Positions 33,887-44,641 of a stretch of DNA of 64,000 nt are shown in pieces (within the stretch, counting starts at the first letter, position 1; every line of letters starts with the position of its first letter). The notes under the pieces were generated by a model. The model made no database searches and had not been told where the DNA came from. It saw only the letters and a list, made by a program, of their open reading frames with translations. Position numbers and translations under genes: made by a program. Source of the stretch: Halalkalibacter oceani (GTDB lineage: Bacteria > Bacillota > Bacilli > Bacillales > Bacillaceae_D); contig NZ_JAMBOL010000003.1 of NCBI RefSeq assembly GCF_023715605.1, positions 62,001-126,000 of the forward strand, written 5' to 3'.

Positions 33887-35377
33887 TTATGGTAAATTAG
33901 AGCTTCCCATCAAATAACGATCACATTCTCTTGCTGCTTCTCTTCCTTCATGAATCGCCCAGACGACCAGGCTTTGGCCGCGGCGATTATCGCCGGCAGC
34001 AAAAACACCGTCTACACTCGTCGCATACTTGCCGTATGCCGCCTCAATCGTTTGACGCGCCGTTGTAGCAAGTGACAGCTCTTCGATGATACGCTCTTCC
34101 GGACCGGTAAAACCGACAGCAAGCAATACCAGGTCAGCCGGCCATACTTTTTCCGTCCCTGGAATCGGCGTCCGCGTCTTCCGTCCGTTTTCATCAAATT
34201 TCGTTTCAACGTCAATCGTGTGCAATTCTTTTACGTTGCCGTGTTCGTCACCGACAAACTTTGTCGTACTAACCTGATAGCTGCGCGGATCACTGCCGTA
34301 AACCGCCTGTGCTTCCTTTTGGCCATCCTCAACTTGATGCACAATTGGAAACAGCGGCCAAGGGTTTTTCTCCTCATCACGGACACCAGGCTTCTGCTTA
34401 TTAATATCAAATTGCGTAATGGATTTTGCCCCATGACGGACAGATGTCGTAATACAATCGACCCCGGTATCTCCGCCGCCAATCACGATAACATTTTTCC
34501 CTTCCGCGGAAATGTAGTTGTTATCCTGATGGTTGGAGTTAAGCAGGCTCTTCGTATTTGCCGTGAGAAAATCCATCGCAAAATGAATCCCTTTTAGCTC
34601 GCGGCCTTCTACTTCCACATCACGCGGCTTCGTCGCCCCCGTGCAGAGCAAAACAGCATCAAAATCGTTTTTCAGCTGGGCAGCCGGTATATCCTTGCCA
34701 ATTTCGACGTTCGCCTTGAACATAACGCCTTCCTCTTCAAGAATTTTGACGCGGCGCTCGACGACATGGTAGGCAAGCTTCACATCCGGAATGCCGTATG
34801 TTAGCAAGCCGCCAATCCGGTCCTCACGTTCAAAGACCGTCACCGTATGGCCCGCTTTATTTAATTGAGCCGCAGCAGCTAAGCCGGCCGGCCCTGAACC
34901 AACGACAGCAACCGTTTTTCCAGTGCGCTTCGCCGGTGGCTGAGGCACGATCCAGCCTTCCTGAAATCCGCGTTCAACGATATGAAACTCAATGCTTTTA
35001 ATCGAAACGGCCTCATCGGAAATCGCGACGGTACAGGAACCCTCACAAGGCGCCGGACAGACCCGTCCTGTAAATTCAGGGAAATTATTCGTCTTGTGCA
35101 GACGCTCCAATGCTTCCTTCCACTTTCCGTGATAAACCAAATCATTCCATTCCGGAATTAAATTATATACCGGACAGCCGATCTCACCTGAACCGTCCAT
35201 CGTCGTGCCTGTCTGACAAAAAGGCACCCCGCAATCCATACAACGAGCACCTTGCTGACGTAAAACTGGTTCAGGCATTAAAATATGAAACTCCTGCCAG
35301 CTTTTCGTCCGCTCGAACGGATCACGCTTTTTTGTTGTTTCTCTCTTATACTCCATAAATCCAGTTGGCTTCCCCAT
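33887..35377 (-). CDS. gltD: Glutamate synthase (NADPH) small subunit
   Basis: A 496-residue FAD/iron-sulphur protein (called GltB in B. subtilis, GltD in E. coli). It starts with the typical [13 protein letters not shown] and carries the two cysteine clusters CMDCGVPFC and CPAPCEGSC for 4Fe-4S centres, then FAD ([11 protein letters not shown]) and NADPH ([11 protein letters not shown]) sites. It passes electrons to the large subunit. The ATG at 35377 has GGAGTGA upstream; an open frame extends 41 codons further but is not part of the family. It lies 138 bp behind gltA. Confidence 0.93.
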   Translation of the reverse strand: MGKPTGFMEYKRETTKKRDPFERTKSWQEFHILMPEPVLRQQGARCMDCGVPFCQTGTTMDGSGEIGCPVYNLIPEWNDLVYHGKWKEALERLHKTNNFPEFTGRVCPAPCEGSCTVAISDEAVSIKSIEFHIVERGFQEGWIVPQPPAKRTGKTVAVVGSGPAGLAAAAQLNKAGHTVTVFEREDRIGGLLTYGIPDVKLAYHVVERRVKILEEEGVMFKANVEIGKDIPAAQLKNDFDAVLLCTGATKPRDVEVEGRELKGIHFAMDFLTANTKSLLNSNHQDNNYISAEGKNVIVIGGGDTGVDCITTSVRHGAKSITQFDINKQKPGVRDEEKNPWPLFPIVHQVEDGQKEAQAVYGSDPRSYQVSTTKFVGDEHGNVKELHTIDVETKFDENGRKTRTPIPGTEKVWPADLVLLAVGFTGPEERIIEELSLATTARQTIEAAYGKYATSVDGVFAAGDNRRGQSLVVWAIHEGREAARECDRYLMGSSNLP

Positions 35378-35515
35378 CGCATTCACTCCAATCCTTGTCT
35401 GTCTACTTCCAGCCTTCCATCCTAAAAGGGGAAGCGGGCATGCAAAGATGAGCCAGCCTGTAGTCTGCTTTCCGTGCTTTCTACTTAAGGCTTTACTCAT
35501 CCTGCAACTACCTTT

Positions 35516-38500
35516 TTATTTTCCGCCTACACGTGATTTATCGCTTTTGTTTTCATCAAAGGCGACCATGACGGCATCGACGCCGCTCAAGCCTTCCTGC
35601 TTGACGCGCTCAATCGCCGCCAGCATCCGCTTGTAATCTTTCGGAATCACCTTCGTGAACTTCGGTAAATACGAATTCCAGTCTTTAAGAATCGCCGCTG
35701 CGCGCTCACTGTTCGTATAGGCGACATGGTTTTCAAGCAATTGTCTAAGCTGTTCAATATCCTTCTGCTCGACTACATCTTCAAGCAGCACCATTTCTTT
35801 GTTGCACTTAGAGGCGAAACGATTGTCCTCATCAAGGACGAATGCTAACCCGCCTGACATTCCTGCGGCGAAGTTTTTGCCGACTGTTCCAAGGTTAACT
35901 ACGACACCACCGGTCATGTATTCAAGACCATGGTCACCGACCCCTTCCACGACAACCTTCGCGCCGGAATTCCGTACAGCAAACCGTTCCCCGGCAATCC
36001 CGCGAATATACGCTTCACCGCTTGTAGCTCCATAGAAGGACGTATTTCCAATTAAAATATTCTCTTCAGCCTTGAAGGTTGACTCCTGTGGCGGGAACAC
36101 GACAATTTTTCCGCCGGAAAGTCCCTTACCTGTATAGTCATTTGCATCTCCTTCAAGACGCAATGTCATTCCCTTCGGAATAAAGGCACCGAAGCTTTGT
36201 CCGGCAGAGCCTTTGAAATCAAACGTAATCGTATCATCCGGCAGACCCGCTGCCCCGTATCGTTTACTAATCTCACTGCCGACCATCGTACCGACAACCC
36301 GATCAACATTGAAAATCTTAAATGAGCCATTCACTTTTTCGCCGCGTTCAAGCGCAGGAAGGCTGGCGGCCATCAGCTCACGGCTATCAAGCGAGAGCTC
36401 AAGCTGGTGATCCTGAGATTTCGTGCAATAGTTGCGTTCCTGTTCTTCCGGCTTCGGCTGATAAAGAAGGCTCGACAAATCAATCTGTTTTGCCTTTTCA
36501 TTCTCAATGTCGCGGTTCATTTCAAGAAGGTCAGTCCGTCCGATCAGCTCATCAATTTTGCGGAATCCTAACTCTGCCATCAGCTCGCGAATTTCTTGCG
36601 CGATAAAACGCATGAAGTTGACGACATGGTCAGCCTCGCCCATGTACTTTTTGCGAAGCTCCGGATTTTGCGTCGCAATGCCGACTGGGCATGTATCTAA
36701 ATGACAAACGCGCATGATGATACAGCCTAAGACGACAAGCGGCGCAGTTGAGAATGCAAATTCTTCAGCGCCGAGCAGCGCGGCAACTACGACATCTCGT
36801 CCTGTCATCAGCTTACCGTCGGTTTCCACCGTAATCCGGTCGCGCAAGTTATTAAGCACAAGCGTCTGATGCGTTTCAGCCAAGCCGATTTCCCACGGAA
36901 GACCGGTATGCTTAATACTCGTTCTCGCCGCCGCTCCTGTTCCTCCGTCGTACCCGCTAATAATGACGCCGTCGGCTCGGCCTTTGGCGACGCCGGCAGC
37001 AATCGTCCCGACACCGGTACCGGCAACGAGCTTCACGCTGACTTTCGCCGTTGGGTTGGCATTTTTCAAGTCATGAATCAACTCCGCCAAATCCTCAATC
37101 GAATAAATATCATGATGAGGAGGTGGTGAAATGAGGCCGACGCCCGGAGTTGAACCGCGAACTTCTGCAACCCACGGATACACTTTGTTTCCAGGCAGCT
37201 GTCCACCTTCACCCGGCTTCGCACCTTGGGCGACCTTGATTTGAATTTCATCGGCATTGACTAAATAATGACTCGTTACACCGAAACGACCGGATGCCAC
37301 CTGTTTAATTGCACTGCGGCGCAGATCGCCATTTTCATCCGGGATAAACCGCTTAGGATCTTCCCCGCCTTCACCTGTGTTACTCTTTGCACCAAGCCGG
37401 TTCATGGCGATCGCCAGCGTTTCATGCGCTTCCTGAGAAATTGATCCGAACGACATCGCCCCTGTGCGGAAGCGTTTCACGATCTCTTCGACCGACTCAA
37501 CCTCATCAACCGGAATCGGCGTGCGACCTTCCTTGAACTTCAGCAAACCGCGAAGCGTTGTTTGCTCCTTCGTCTGTTCATTGATCGCCTGTGAATATTT
37601 TTTAAATAAATCATAATTGTTTTGACGGCAGGCATGCTGCAGCATATGGATCGTATGAGGATTGTACTGATGTGGATCCCCATTGCGACGCCATTGCAAA
37701 TCATCGCCTGGATCTAAGGCGCGATCTACACCTTCTTGTTCAGAGTAAGCGCGCTTATGACGGGCTAACACTTCTTTTTCGATCATCGCCAGGTCGACGC
37801 CGCCGATGCGGGTTGTCGTCCATGTGAAATAACGATCAACAACCGATTCATGAATGCCGACAGCTTCAAAAATTTGCGCGCCGCGGTAACTTTGAATCGT
37901 TGAAATCCCCATCTTCGAAAGAACCTTCATGATCCCTTTTGCGGCAGCTTTAATATACTTATTCACCGCTTCGACATAGGAAATATCATCAAGCAGCCCT
38001 TCATGAATCAAGTGATCGACCGAATCAAACACAAGGTACGGATTAATCGCTTCCGCTCCGTATCCAAGCAGAACCGCGAAATGATGCACCTCTCTCGGTT
38101 CACCTGATTCTACTAGAATACTAACCTTTGTCCGCGTTCCTTGCCGGATCAAATGATGATGCAGGCCGGAAACAGCGAGCAACGCAGGCATGGCCGCCTG
38201 CTTCTCGTTAAGGCCGCGATCGCTTAAAATAAGCAGGGTATGACCGTCTTCAATCGCTTGATCCGCTTGAGCAAACAAGGAATCGAGTGCCTTTTCCAGC
38301 TGGTTCTCCCCTTCTTTAACGTCAAACAAAATCGGCAGCGTCATCGATGTAAAGCCATCCATTTTGTTATGGCGCAGCTTAGCCAGCTCTTCATTATCAA
38401 GAATCGGATATGGCAGGTGAATATGACGGCAGCTGATCGGCTCAGGCGCAAGCAGGTTGCGCTCCGCCCCGATCGTTGTTCCCATCGCTGTGACAACCTC

Positions 38501-40117
38501 TTCACGAATCGCGTCAATCGGCGGGTTCGTGACTTGCGCGAATAACTGTTTGAAATAGTTATACAACAGCTGAGGCTTCTTCGACAGAACCGCTAATGGC
38601 GAGTCATATCCCATTGAGCCAATCGGATCAACACCTTCCACAACCATCGGCTTGATCACCTTGGAAATCTCTTCATATGTGTAGCCAAACGCCAGCTGAC
38701 GTGAGCTGAGCGCTTTAAAGTCTGTATTTTCAACATGAGCCGTCTCCAGCACATCCTCAAGCTGAATCAGATGCTCAGCGACCCATTCACCGTATGGCTG
38801 CTCCGTCGCGATTTGGTGCTTGATTTCTTCATCTGGGATAATTCTTCCCTCTTCTGTATCGACAAGCAGCATATGACCAGGATGAAGTCTTTCCTTATAA
38901 AGGACGTTTGCCGGATCAATATCAAGCACACCGACCTCGGACGACATCACGATGTAGTCGTCTTTTGTTACATAATAGCGCGATGGTCTCAGTCCGTTCC
39001 GATCAAGACAGGCGCCGATTTGCTTGCCGTCAGTAAAGACGATCGCCGTCGGTCCGTCCCACGGCTCCATTAAACAGCTGTGGAATTGATAGAACGCCTT
39101 CTTCTCCGCGCTCATATGCGCGTCATTTTGCCACGGCTCCGGAATCATCATCATCGCAGAGTGAGCCATCGATCGGCCGGCAAGCGACAAAAATTCAAGC
39201 GTATTATCAAACATCGCCGAATCAGATCCATCCTGATCGACGATCGGATGAATTTTCGCAATATTGTCTCCAAATACGTCGGATTTAAAAACGGCCTCTC
39301 TGGCGTGCATCCAGTTGACATTTCCTTTTACTGTATTGATTTCCCCGTTATGAATCATGTAGCGGTTCGGATGAGCCCGTTCCCAGCTTGGAAACGTATT
39401 CGTACTGAAACGCGAATGAACAAGCGCGATCGCTGTTTCAAAATCCGGATCTGTCATATCGAGATAGAACTGAGCAACCTGCTCCGTTGTCAGCATTCCC
39501 TTATAAACAATCGTCCGGCTTGAAAGGCTGGCAAAATAAAAGGATTCCTGCTCAGGAACAAGCGAGGAAAGCTCATGCTCCGCCCGTTTGCGCAGCACAT
39601 AAAGCTTGCGCTCAAAATCAAGCTCACTCATGCCAGCTTCATTGTGTTTGACAAAAAGCTGCCGGATAAATGGCATAGCTGCTTTTGCCGCATTACCAAG
39701 CATAGAATCATCAACAGGTACTGTGCGCCAGCCAAGAAGTTCCATCTTCTCTTCTTTTATAAGAGCTTCCAGGCCCTGTTCACACTTCTCCCGTGCTTCT
39801 TCATCCTGTGGCAAAAACAGCATCCCAACTCCATACTCACCTATATTAGGAAGAGTAATCCCTTCTACCAAACAAACTTTTTCAAAGAAACGGTGTGGCA
39901 GCTGCAAAAGCATCCCTGCTCCATCACCAGTATTCACTTCATCACCTTGTCCGCCACGATGTTCTAAATTCCGAAGAATCTGAAGCGCATCCTGAACAAC
40001 TTGATGCGATTTTTGCCCCTTCATATGTGCTAAAAAGCCAATACCGCAATTGTCATGCTCAAATTGCGGGTCATAAAGGCCTTGTTTCTTCGGGTATTGT
40101 GCGTTCCGCATTGGCAT
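35516..40117 (-). CDS. gltA: Glutamate synthase (NADPH) large subunit
   Basis: A 1533-residue enzyme that makes glutamate from glutamine and 2-oxoglutarate. The N-terminal glutaminase domain has its catalytic Cys24 ([10 protein letters not shown]), exposed after removal of a 23-residue propeptide. The central and FMN domains follow ([31 protein letters not shown]), then the 3Fe-4S cysteine loop with [13 protein letters not shown], and the C-terminal beta-helix with repeated Gly-rich turns. I start at 40117, where AAGGAAGG sits upstream. First gene of the gltA-gltD operon. Confidence 0.95.
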   Translation of the reverse strand: MPMRNAQYPKKQGLYDPQFEHDNCGIGFLAHMKGQKSHQVVQDALQILRNLEHRGGQGDEVNTGDGAGMLLQLPHRFFEKVCLVEGITLPNIGEYGVGMLFLPQDEEAREKCEQGLEALIKEEKMELLGWRTVPVDDSMLGNAAKAAMPFIRQLFVKHNEAGMSELDFERKLYVLRKRAEHELSSLVPEQESFYFASLSSRTIVYKGMLTTEQVAQFYLDMTDPDFETAIALVHSRFSTNTFPSWERAHPNRYMIHNGEINTVKGNVNWMHAREAVFKSDVFGDNIAKIHPIVDQDGSDSAMFDNTLEFLSLAGRSMAHSAMMMIPEPWQNDAHMSAEKKAFYQFHSCLMEPWDGPTAIVFTDGKQIGACLDRNGLRPSRYYVTKDDYIVMSSEVGVLDIDPANVLYKERLHPGHMLLVDTEEGRIIPDEEIKHQIATEQPYGEWVAEHLIQLEDVLETAHVENTDFKALSSRQLAFGYTYEEISKVIKPMVVEGVDPIGSMGYDSPLAVLSKKPQLLYNYFKQLFAQVTNPPIDAIREEVVTAMGTTIGAERNLLAPEPISCRHIHLPYPILDNEELAKLRHNKMDGFTSMTLPILFDVKEGENQLEKALDSLFAQADQAIEDGHTLLILSDRGLNEKQAAMPALLAVSGLHHHLIRQGTRTKVSILVESGEPREVHHFAVLLGYGAEAINPYLVFDSVDHLIHEGLLDDISYVEAVNKYIKAAAKGIMKVLSKMGISTIQSYRGAQIFEAVGIHESVVDRYFTWTTTRIGGVDLAMIEKEVLARHKRAYSEQEGVDRALDPGDDLQWRRNGDPHQYNPHTIHMLQHACRQNNYDLFKKYSQAINEQTKEQTTLRGLLKFKEGRTPIPVDEVESVEEIVKRFRTGAMSFGSISQEAHETLAIAMNRLGAKSNTGEGGEDPKRFIPDENGDLRRSAIKQVASGRFGVTSHYLVNADEIQIKVAQGAKPGEGGQLPGNKVYPWVAEVRGSTPGVGLISPPPHHDIYSIEDLAELIHDLKNANPTAKVSVKLVAGTGVGTIAAGVAKGRADGVIISGYDGGTGAAARTSIKHTGLPWEIGLAETHQTLVLNNLRDRITVETDGKLMTGRDVVVAALLGAEEFAFSTAPLVVLGCIIMRVCHLDTCPVGIATQNPELRKKYMGEADHVVNFMRFIAQEIRELMAELGFRKIDELIGRTDLLEMNRDIENEKAKQIDLSSLLYQPKPEEQERNYCTKSQDHQLELSLDSRELMAASLPALERGEKVNGSFKIFNVDRVVGTMVGSEISKRYGAAGLPDDTITFDFKGSAGQSFGAFIPKGMTLRLEGDANDYTGKGLSGGKIVVFPPQESTFKAEENILIGNTSFYGATSGEAYIRGIAGERFAVRNSGAKVVVEGVGDHGLEYMTGGVVVNLGTVGKNFAAGMSGGLAFVLDEDNRFASKCNKEMVLLEDVVEQKDIEQLRQLLENHVAYTNSERAAAILKDWNSYLPKFTKVIPKDYKRMLAAIERVKQEGLSGVDAVMVAFDENKSDKSRVGGK

Positions 40118-40183
40118 CAACCTTCCTTCAAAAAAGTAAAAATTCATCAACTCTCCCCAAAAACTACTGAGCTAATATACAGG

Positions 40184-40212
40184 ATCATATCATTTTTCTG
40201 ACATTTCGGCAA
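40184..40212 (-). promoter_or_regulatory. Sigma-A promoter of gltA
   Basis: Minus strand: TTGCCG (40207-40212), 17-base spacer, TATGAT (40184-40189), about 60-70 bp before the gltA start. Confidence 0.6.
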
Positions 40213-40263
40213 ATTAAACTTTTTACGATTATAATTTGAAAGCGGTTACTTCGCTGTGATGTA

Positions 40264-40285
40264 GCGATATTTAAAAAAATATCGC
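40264..40285. promoter_or_regulatory. Perfect inverted repeat upstream of gltA
   Basis: GCGATATTT (40264-40272), AAAA, AAATATCGC (40277-40285). It lies about 52 bp upstream of the -35 box of gltA, a usual place for an activator site such as GltC would use. No gltC gene is adjacent. The rest of the 316-bp gap holds no gene. Confidence 0.5.
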
Positions 40286-40433
40286 CTTAAAATTGTCATA
40301 TTTGCGTATCTGTATATAACCATCATTGACATGTATAAAAATTCATACTTTTTTCTCACCAATCACTTTTTTATAAAAGTGTATTCGGTATGGACATTTG
40401 TTTATTAACGAATATTTGTTACTATTAGTGCCA

Positions 40434-41225
40434 TTATCTCTCTGGATTCCGGCGGAAAATCTGCTTATCCGTCCGAGTCTTTTTTTGTCCAAATGGTCCA
40501 TACGTCTGCTCCAGAAAACGAAACTTTCGCGACCTGTTCATGAGGACAATTGTTGAAGCCCTTGTCCCGTACTTTTCTCCTTTAATGAAGATCGGAGACA
40601 GCCTCCGCTCCCACTCCAGATCGACGCCGGTTTCAGGCAGTATTTCGTCCGGATAAGGGCGGTCATCCCGAAGGCTGTCGAATATCGCTTCAAGCCAGCG
40701 GTCAACCGGCTGTCTGTTATCTTTAAGCAAAGCAGTGATCGACGTCTTTAATTGTTCTGTTTTCGGCCAAGGTGTATTCAACGACGCATTGCTCAGCACA
40801 TGGATGCCATCCGGTAATTTTCCACTTTCATTCGCTCGATTAGAGGCGTAATAAAGCTCGTTTTCCACACCGAAGACCGCATTGTAGCCCTGATAGAGTG
40901 CGTTTTTTTTCAGCAGCTGGCGCGAATAATCTGCTCCGCTGACCGTCGAACACAAAAAACCAGTGACGATCTTCCCCCTTGATTCGGTGGCGGAGGCTGT
41001 CCCCGCAGCCGCTTCCCGCACATTCGTCACGGCGGCGAACCGCCCAGAACGAGTCAGACCGAGCCACGTCCCGCCTTTTTCTAAATCTCTCCCGCCAAAC
41101 AATTGTCCGTCCTCCCCCCAATAATGAGCATCGGCGGCAGGACGGTCGTAAAATTCATCTCTATTGCCGCAGAAAATCAGCGGATAATCCGGATGTTGGT
41201 TAATCGCAAGTAGCAGCAGACACAT
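40434..41225 (-). CDS. NRDE-family protein (TANGO2-like)
   Basis: A 263-residue Ntn-hydrolase-like protein. It begins with MCLLLLA and has the NRDE signature in CGNRDEFYDRP and GGTWLGLTRSGRFAAVTNVR. The Cys2 position matches the usual N-terminal nucleophile place. In animals the family (TANGO2) is linked to haem or lipid handling; the bacterial role is unknown. AAAGGAG precedes the ATG. It is encoded alone. Confidence 0.85.
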   Translation of the reverse strand: MCLLLLAINQHPDYPLIFCGNRDEFYDRPAADAHYWGEDGQLFGGRDLEKGGTWLGLTRSGRFAAVTNVREAAAGTASATESRGKIVTGFLCSTVSGADYSRQLLKKNALYQGYNAVFGVENELYYASNRANESGKLPDGIHVLSNASLNTPWPKTEQLKTSITALLKDNRQPVDRWLEAIFDSLRDDRPYPDEILPETGVDLEWERRLSPIFIKGEKYGTRASTIVLMNRSRKFRFLEQTYGPFGQKKTRTDKQIFRRNPER

Positions 41226-41469
41226 CTTCTCATCTCTCCTTTTCGCTTTTTATATCGTTTCCTTACCTATTAAATTAGCAGGATTTTCTCGCCTGACCTG
41301 CCTAAGTTGAATTTTTTCCATACATCCGCCTCCAGGATGATTGTGTTCCTTTTTAAAATCCATCATAATAGAAATGACAGCTTTCTACAAAAATTGAAAC
41401 GGATTCAGCTTTTTTCCGTAAATATAAATAACGACATCTTTTATTTTGCGACGTCAGAGGAGGATTTTC

Positions 41470-42477
41470 ATGGAGGAAAATAAGAATCAATTACATGATA
41501 AAAACGAACAATCATTGCCGGAGGAAAAAGACCTCTCCAAAATTTTAGAAGGATTAGATAAATTGGGCGAGGAGGAACAGCGCCAGGCCGGTGAGTCGCT
41601 CGAAGCGTTAAAGCGGCCGGTTAAAACGATGATGCAGGACCAGTCGAACCAGCTGCCTAGTCAGCTGCTGCAGCTGAAGGAAACGGTCAGTCAGCTTGAG
41701 CCTACTCATCTGCAGGAGAGCCAGGCGAAAAAATGGCTCAATAAAGTACTGCGCCGCAATCCAATCGAACAATACGCCCGCAAATATAAAACGGTTGAAG
41801 CCCAAGTGGAAAATATTATCGACGGCCTGCTGAGCGGCAAGGACAAGCTGCAGGAAGATACGCTGATGCTTCACCAGTTAAAGGACGTGGCGAAAGAACG
41901 CATTGCCAACTTAAACAAGCAAATTGAGTACGGCCAGCAGCTTCACGACATGCTCGAAGCAGAAATGACATCTGAGCGCTGGGCGGACAATCCAAATGAA
42001 ATCAAAAAAGGCCAGCTGAAAATCGTGACGAGAATGAAAAATATGTCTCAGGCGGTCATGGTACTGCAGCAGTCCCTTGCCTCTGTTGATTTGATTGTCG
42101 AAAATAACGACAAGCTGGAGGAAGCGATTTTTAATGCGATTACGATGACGAAAAATGTCATTACCGTTTCGGCTTCGATTCAGCTTGCCCTCTCCAACCA
42201 GCAAAAAGTAATCAAGGCGGTAAAAAATGTTAATGAAGCAACAGAATCGATGCTGCTGTCCAATGCCGAGCTGTTAAAGCAAAATACAGCCGACACATTG
42301 AAAACATTGGAAGAGCCGGCGATTGCGATCGAGTCCTTCCGCAAAGCCTATCAAAATGTGTTTGAAGCAATCGAGATGACCGAGCAGTCGAATGAGCGAA
42401 TTGTTGAATCAGGCAAAGCCTTTATCCAAGAGCTTGATACACTCAACAAGGAAATGCAAACAAAACTGCTACAATAA
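41470..42477 (+). CDS. TelA/YaaN-family toxic anion resistance protein
   Basis: A 335-residue, mostly alpha-helical cytoplasmic protein of the TelA family, first linked to tellurite resistance and often found with stress-envelope genes. Typical parts: long helices from residue 75, IEYGQQLHDMLEAE, and TVSASIQLALSNQQKVIKAVKNVNE (read in pieces). The ATG at 41470 has AGAGGAGG upstream. In B. subtilis the related yaaN sits behind xpaC; here the neighbour is a different protein, 22 bp downstream. Confidence 0.83.
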   Translation: MEENKNQLHDKNEQSLPEEKDLSKILEGLDKLGEEEQRQAGESLEALKRPVKTMMQDQSNQLPSQLLQLKETVSQLEPTHLQESQAKKWLNKVLRRNPIEQYARKYKTVEAQVENIIDGLLSGKDKLQEDTLMLHQLKDVAKERIANLNKQIEYGQQLHDMLEAEMTSERWADNPNEIKKGQLKIVTRMKNMSQAVMVLQQSLASVDLIVENNDKLEEAIFNAITMTKNVITVSASIQLALSNQQKVIKAVKNVNEATESMLLSNAELLKQNTADTLKTLEEPAIAIESFRKAYQNVFEAIEMTEQSNERIVESGKAFIQELDTLNKEMQTKLLQ

Positions 42478-42499
42478 CAACCATGGAGGGAGGCTTGAC

Positions 42500-43417
42500 A
42501 TGCAGGCTTCATGGATGACGAAAATCCAGGATTTTTTTACTCCATCACATAAGAAACCTGTCGATGAACACATTCTGCGTGATCGGACAACGAGAAAACT
42601 AATTGAAGATACGGAAGAATTGCTGATGCGGATGACGCAAAATGCCCCGCCTTCCAATAAAAAGAGAACGATTCGCCGCAAGACAAAAGAATGGACGATT
42701 AAAGTCAAAGTCAATCACACATTTATTACAGTGATGATGTTCGACCAAAAGCATTCTCCGGCCCCCATCAAAAAAAGAATCGTCATTACCTGTTTTCGTA
42801 AATATATGAAAGCAAAGGATGGGGTCGGCGTGTGCAAGGAAGCGTCGATCCGCTACATGAAGGACGGACGGGTTCAGACCCGCTCGGTGCGTGAATCGCC
42901 GGTGCTGCACACGTTATTTTACCGGATTCATCACCTTGATTTAGCCTTTGCCAACGAGCAGGTGACAACCGGGACGACCTCCCAGGCGATCCTTGCCAAT
43001 CAGCAGCAGCTTTTGAAAACCGCGACCGGTACAGATGTTGCCCTGCTTGTCGAGGAAGCAAAGCGCTATATTGACACCGTCAAGCAATTCACCGTTGATC
43101 CGACGATTGAGAATCGTCTCGAACGGCTCATCCATCAAGCTCATAAAATTCAGGATGACTTCGAATTGCTTGATTTCGAGGAGCGCCATACGGTACGTCG
43201 TATGTTTCGCGAAGATATCCCTTCGCTGCTGCATACCTTCCTTTCTTTATCGGTGAAGCACCAGCTTGAACAGAAGGAGAAGGTTTTTGTCGCGCTCTCG
43301 AAGATGGAATTAACATTGATTGATTACGCCGATCGCCTGGAGCGCCTGCGGGTCGAGCGGATGGATTATTTGCTCAAGCTCCAGTCTCTCCGCTACGAAA
43401 GACCATCGCAAGGATAA
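42500..43417 (+). CDS. Unknown protein encoded behind telA
   Basis: A 305-residue protein not recognised. It has an alpha/beta N-terminal half with a basic patch (NKKRTIRRKTKEW) and a fully helical C-terminal half rich in Glu, Arg and Leu that looks like a coiled-coil bundle. No signal peptide or membrane segment. The site GGAGGGAGG precedes the ATG at 42500, and the 22-bp gap to telA indicates co-transcription, so it may be a partner of the TelA protein. Confidence 0.72.
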   Translation: MQASWMTKIQDFFTPSHKKPVDEHILRDRTTRKLIEDTEELLMRMTQNAPPSNKKRTIRRKTKEWTIKVKVNHTFITVMMFDQKHSPAPIKKRIVITCFRKYMKAKDGVGVCKEASIRYMKDGRVQTRSVRESPVLHTLFYRIHHLDLAFANEQVTTGTTSQAILANQQQLLKTATGTDVALLVEEAKRYIDTVKQFTVDPTIENRLERLIHQAHKIQDDFELLDFEERHTVRRMFREDIPSLLHTFLSLSVKHQLEQKEKVFVALSKMELTLIDYADRLERLRVERMDYLLKLQSLRYERPSQG

Positions 43418-43456
43418 GAAGGAAATGTGACGAAAGCAGACAAATTCCCTCTTTAC

Positions 43457-43486
43457 TTGCGAAATGTCACTACTCTTGTCTATAAT
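43457..43486 (+). promoter_or_regulatory. Sigma-A promoter
   Basis: TTGCGA (43457-43462), 18-base spacer, TATAAT (43481-43486), about 80 bp before the gene at 43566, giving that gene its own promoter. Confidence 0.65.
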
Positions 43487-43565
43487 ATGTATAGCAAACG
43501 GCTGCACGGTGTAAAAGAAGACAGCGATACAGCTGTGAAACTGAGATGTAGAAGTGAGGGTTTTC

Positions 43566-44561
43566 ATGGATCGTAAACAAGCACAGAACCATATAGGGAA
43601 AGCAGTAATCATTGATGAAGGTCAAGGCGGAAGCTACCTCGGCATGCTGGAGGATGTCATTGCCCCGCCCCGGAAAACATGGCGTGGAACGGTTCAGATT
43701 CAAGCCGTTGTCGAACTCCCTTCCTTCTTGCCTGAGAAGGACGAGATCACCCTGCTTCCGTTAAAATATAAGGATCGTGATGTCGTGGAATGCATCGGCT
43801 CGAAGCTGAGCCTTGCTCCGGAAGAGATCTCCACCTCCTTTCAGCAAAGCATGGAGAACGCCGCTATCCGGCGCCTGCAAGAGCTTATGGAGCAAAAGGA
43901 AAGCCTCGCCCATAAGCAGAAAGCTTTAGAGCAATTTGTTGATGCTCACGGCCTTTCCTTACCTGAGGAAGCGCAAATGGATGAAACGGAAGACGAAGAG
44001 GACGAAGCAATCGCCTATACCTTCCACTATGAAAATGGCATGTACCTCCTGCTCGACGAACGAAAAGAGGCACTTGCGCTTGAGGAATGTCCATTTGAGT
44101 TGCAATGGGTAAACGAAAACAACGAAACCTGTACTGGTCATTATGAAGAGAACGGAACATTTATGTCCAACGACGGCGTCCGCTTTTCACCAAAGGAAGG
44201 GACCGTCTTCACGATCGACAAAAAGCAATTTGATCCATATGTGATTTTTCAGAAGGAGCTTGAGCCTGGCGCTCTCCAGTCGCTTGAAAAAAGCCTGCAA
44301 TCTTTTGGGGTTTCTCACGATCATTTAGTCGACTGTCACAACGCGCTTCTCACGCAATTTCTGCTGTCAGAAGGCCGTACATCCTTCCAGGGTGTTAACT
44401 TCCTGACTTATCGTGGAAGCCAGGGAATCATTATGGTCCAGCACCATTTTGACCGCAAGCTGCACAATCAGAAAAACGATGAAATTTATGACCGCTTTGA
44501 ATTTACGACCGAGCAGGGCAAACGCTCGATTGTAACGTACACGAACGAATTTTCACGCTGA
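43566..44561 (+). CDS. Unknown acidic protein, 331 residues
   Basis: Not assigned with confidence to a family (DUF2777 is a possibility I cannot test). The N-terminal 80 residues look like a small beta-rich domain (GKAVIIDEGQGGSYLGMLEDV), followed by a helix, a run of Glu/Asp (around residues 143-152) and a mixed C-terminal domain with repeated YExNG/YEENG patterns. The ATG has GTGAGGG upstream. It ends in a strong terminator. Confidence 0.7.
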   Translation: MDRKQAQNHIGKAVIIDEGQGGSYLGMLEDVIAPPRKTWRGTVQIQAVVELPSFLPEKDEITLLPLKYKDRDVVECIGSKLSLAPEEISTSFQQSMENAAIRRLQELMEQKESLAHKQKALEQFVDAHGLSLPEEAQMDETEDEEDEAIAYTFHYENGMYLLLDERKEALALEECPFELQWVNENNETCTGHYEENGTFMSNDGVRFSPKEGTVFTIDKKQFDPYVIFQKELEPGALQSLEKSLQSFGVSHDHLVDCHNALLTQFLLSEGRTSFQGVNFLTYRGSQGIIMVQHHFDRKLHNQKNDEIYDRFEFTTEQGKRSIVTYTNEFSR

Positions 44562-44565
44562 AAAT

Positions 44566-44610
44566 AGAGGCTGGGAAAAAGGTTGTTTTTTGACCTTTTT
44601 CCCAGCCTCT
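44566..44610. terminator. Bidirectional terminator, GGCTGG-type hairpin
   Basis: Perfect 17-bp arms (44566-44582 and 44594-44610) around GGCTGGGAAAAAGG. The T-rich loop and T/A-rich flanks fit termination of convergent genes. It belongs to the hairpin family also seen at 21151, 57957, 58031 and 62632. Confidence 0.88.
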
Positions 44611-44641
44611 CTATTTGCCCAACCCCAAAGCTCGGTTTGTC

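Noticed and set aside
35378-35500. 41-residue N-terminal extension of GltD
   Set aside because: Family proteins begin at MGKPTGF, and the ATG at 35377 has a proper ribosome site.
42500-43417. XpaC, the usual neighbour of a YaaN-type TelA gene
   Set aside because: The protein lacks the membrane helices and length of XpaC.
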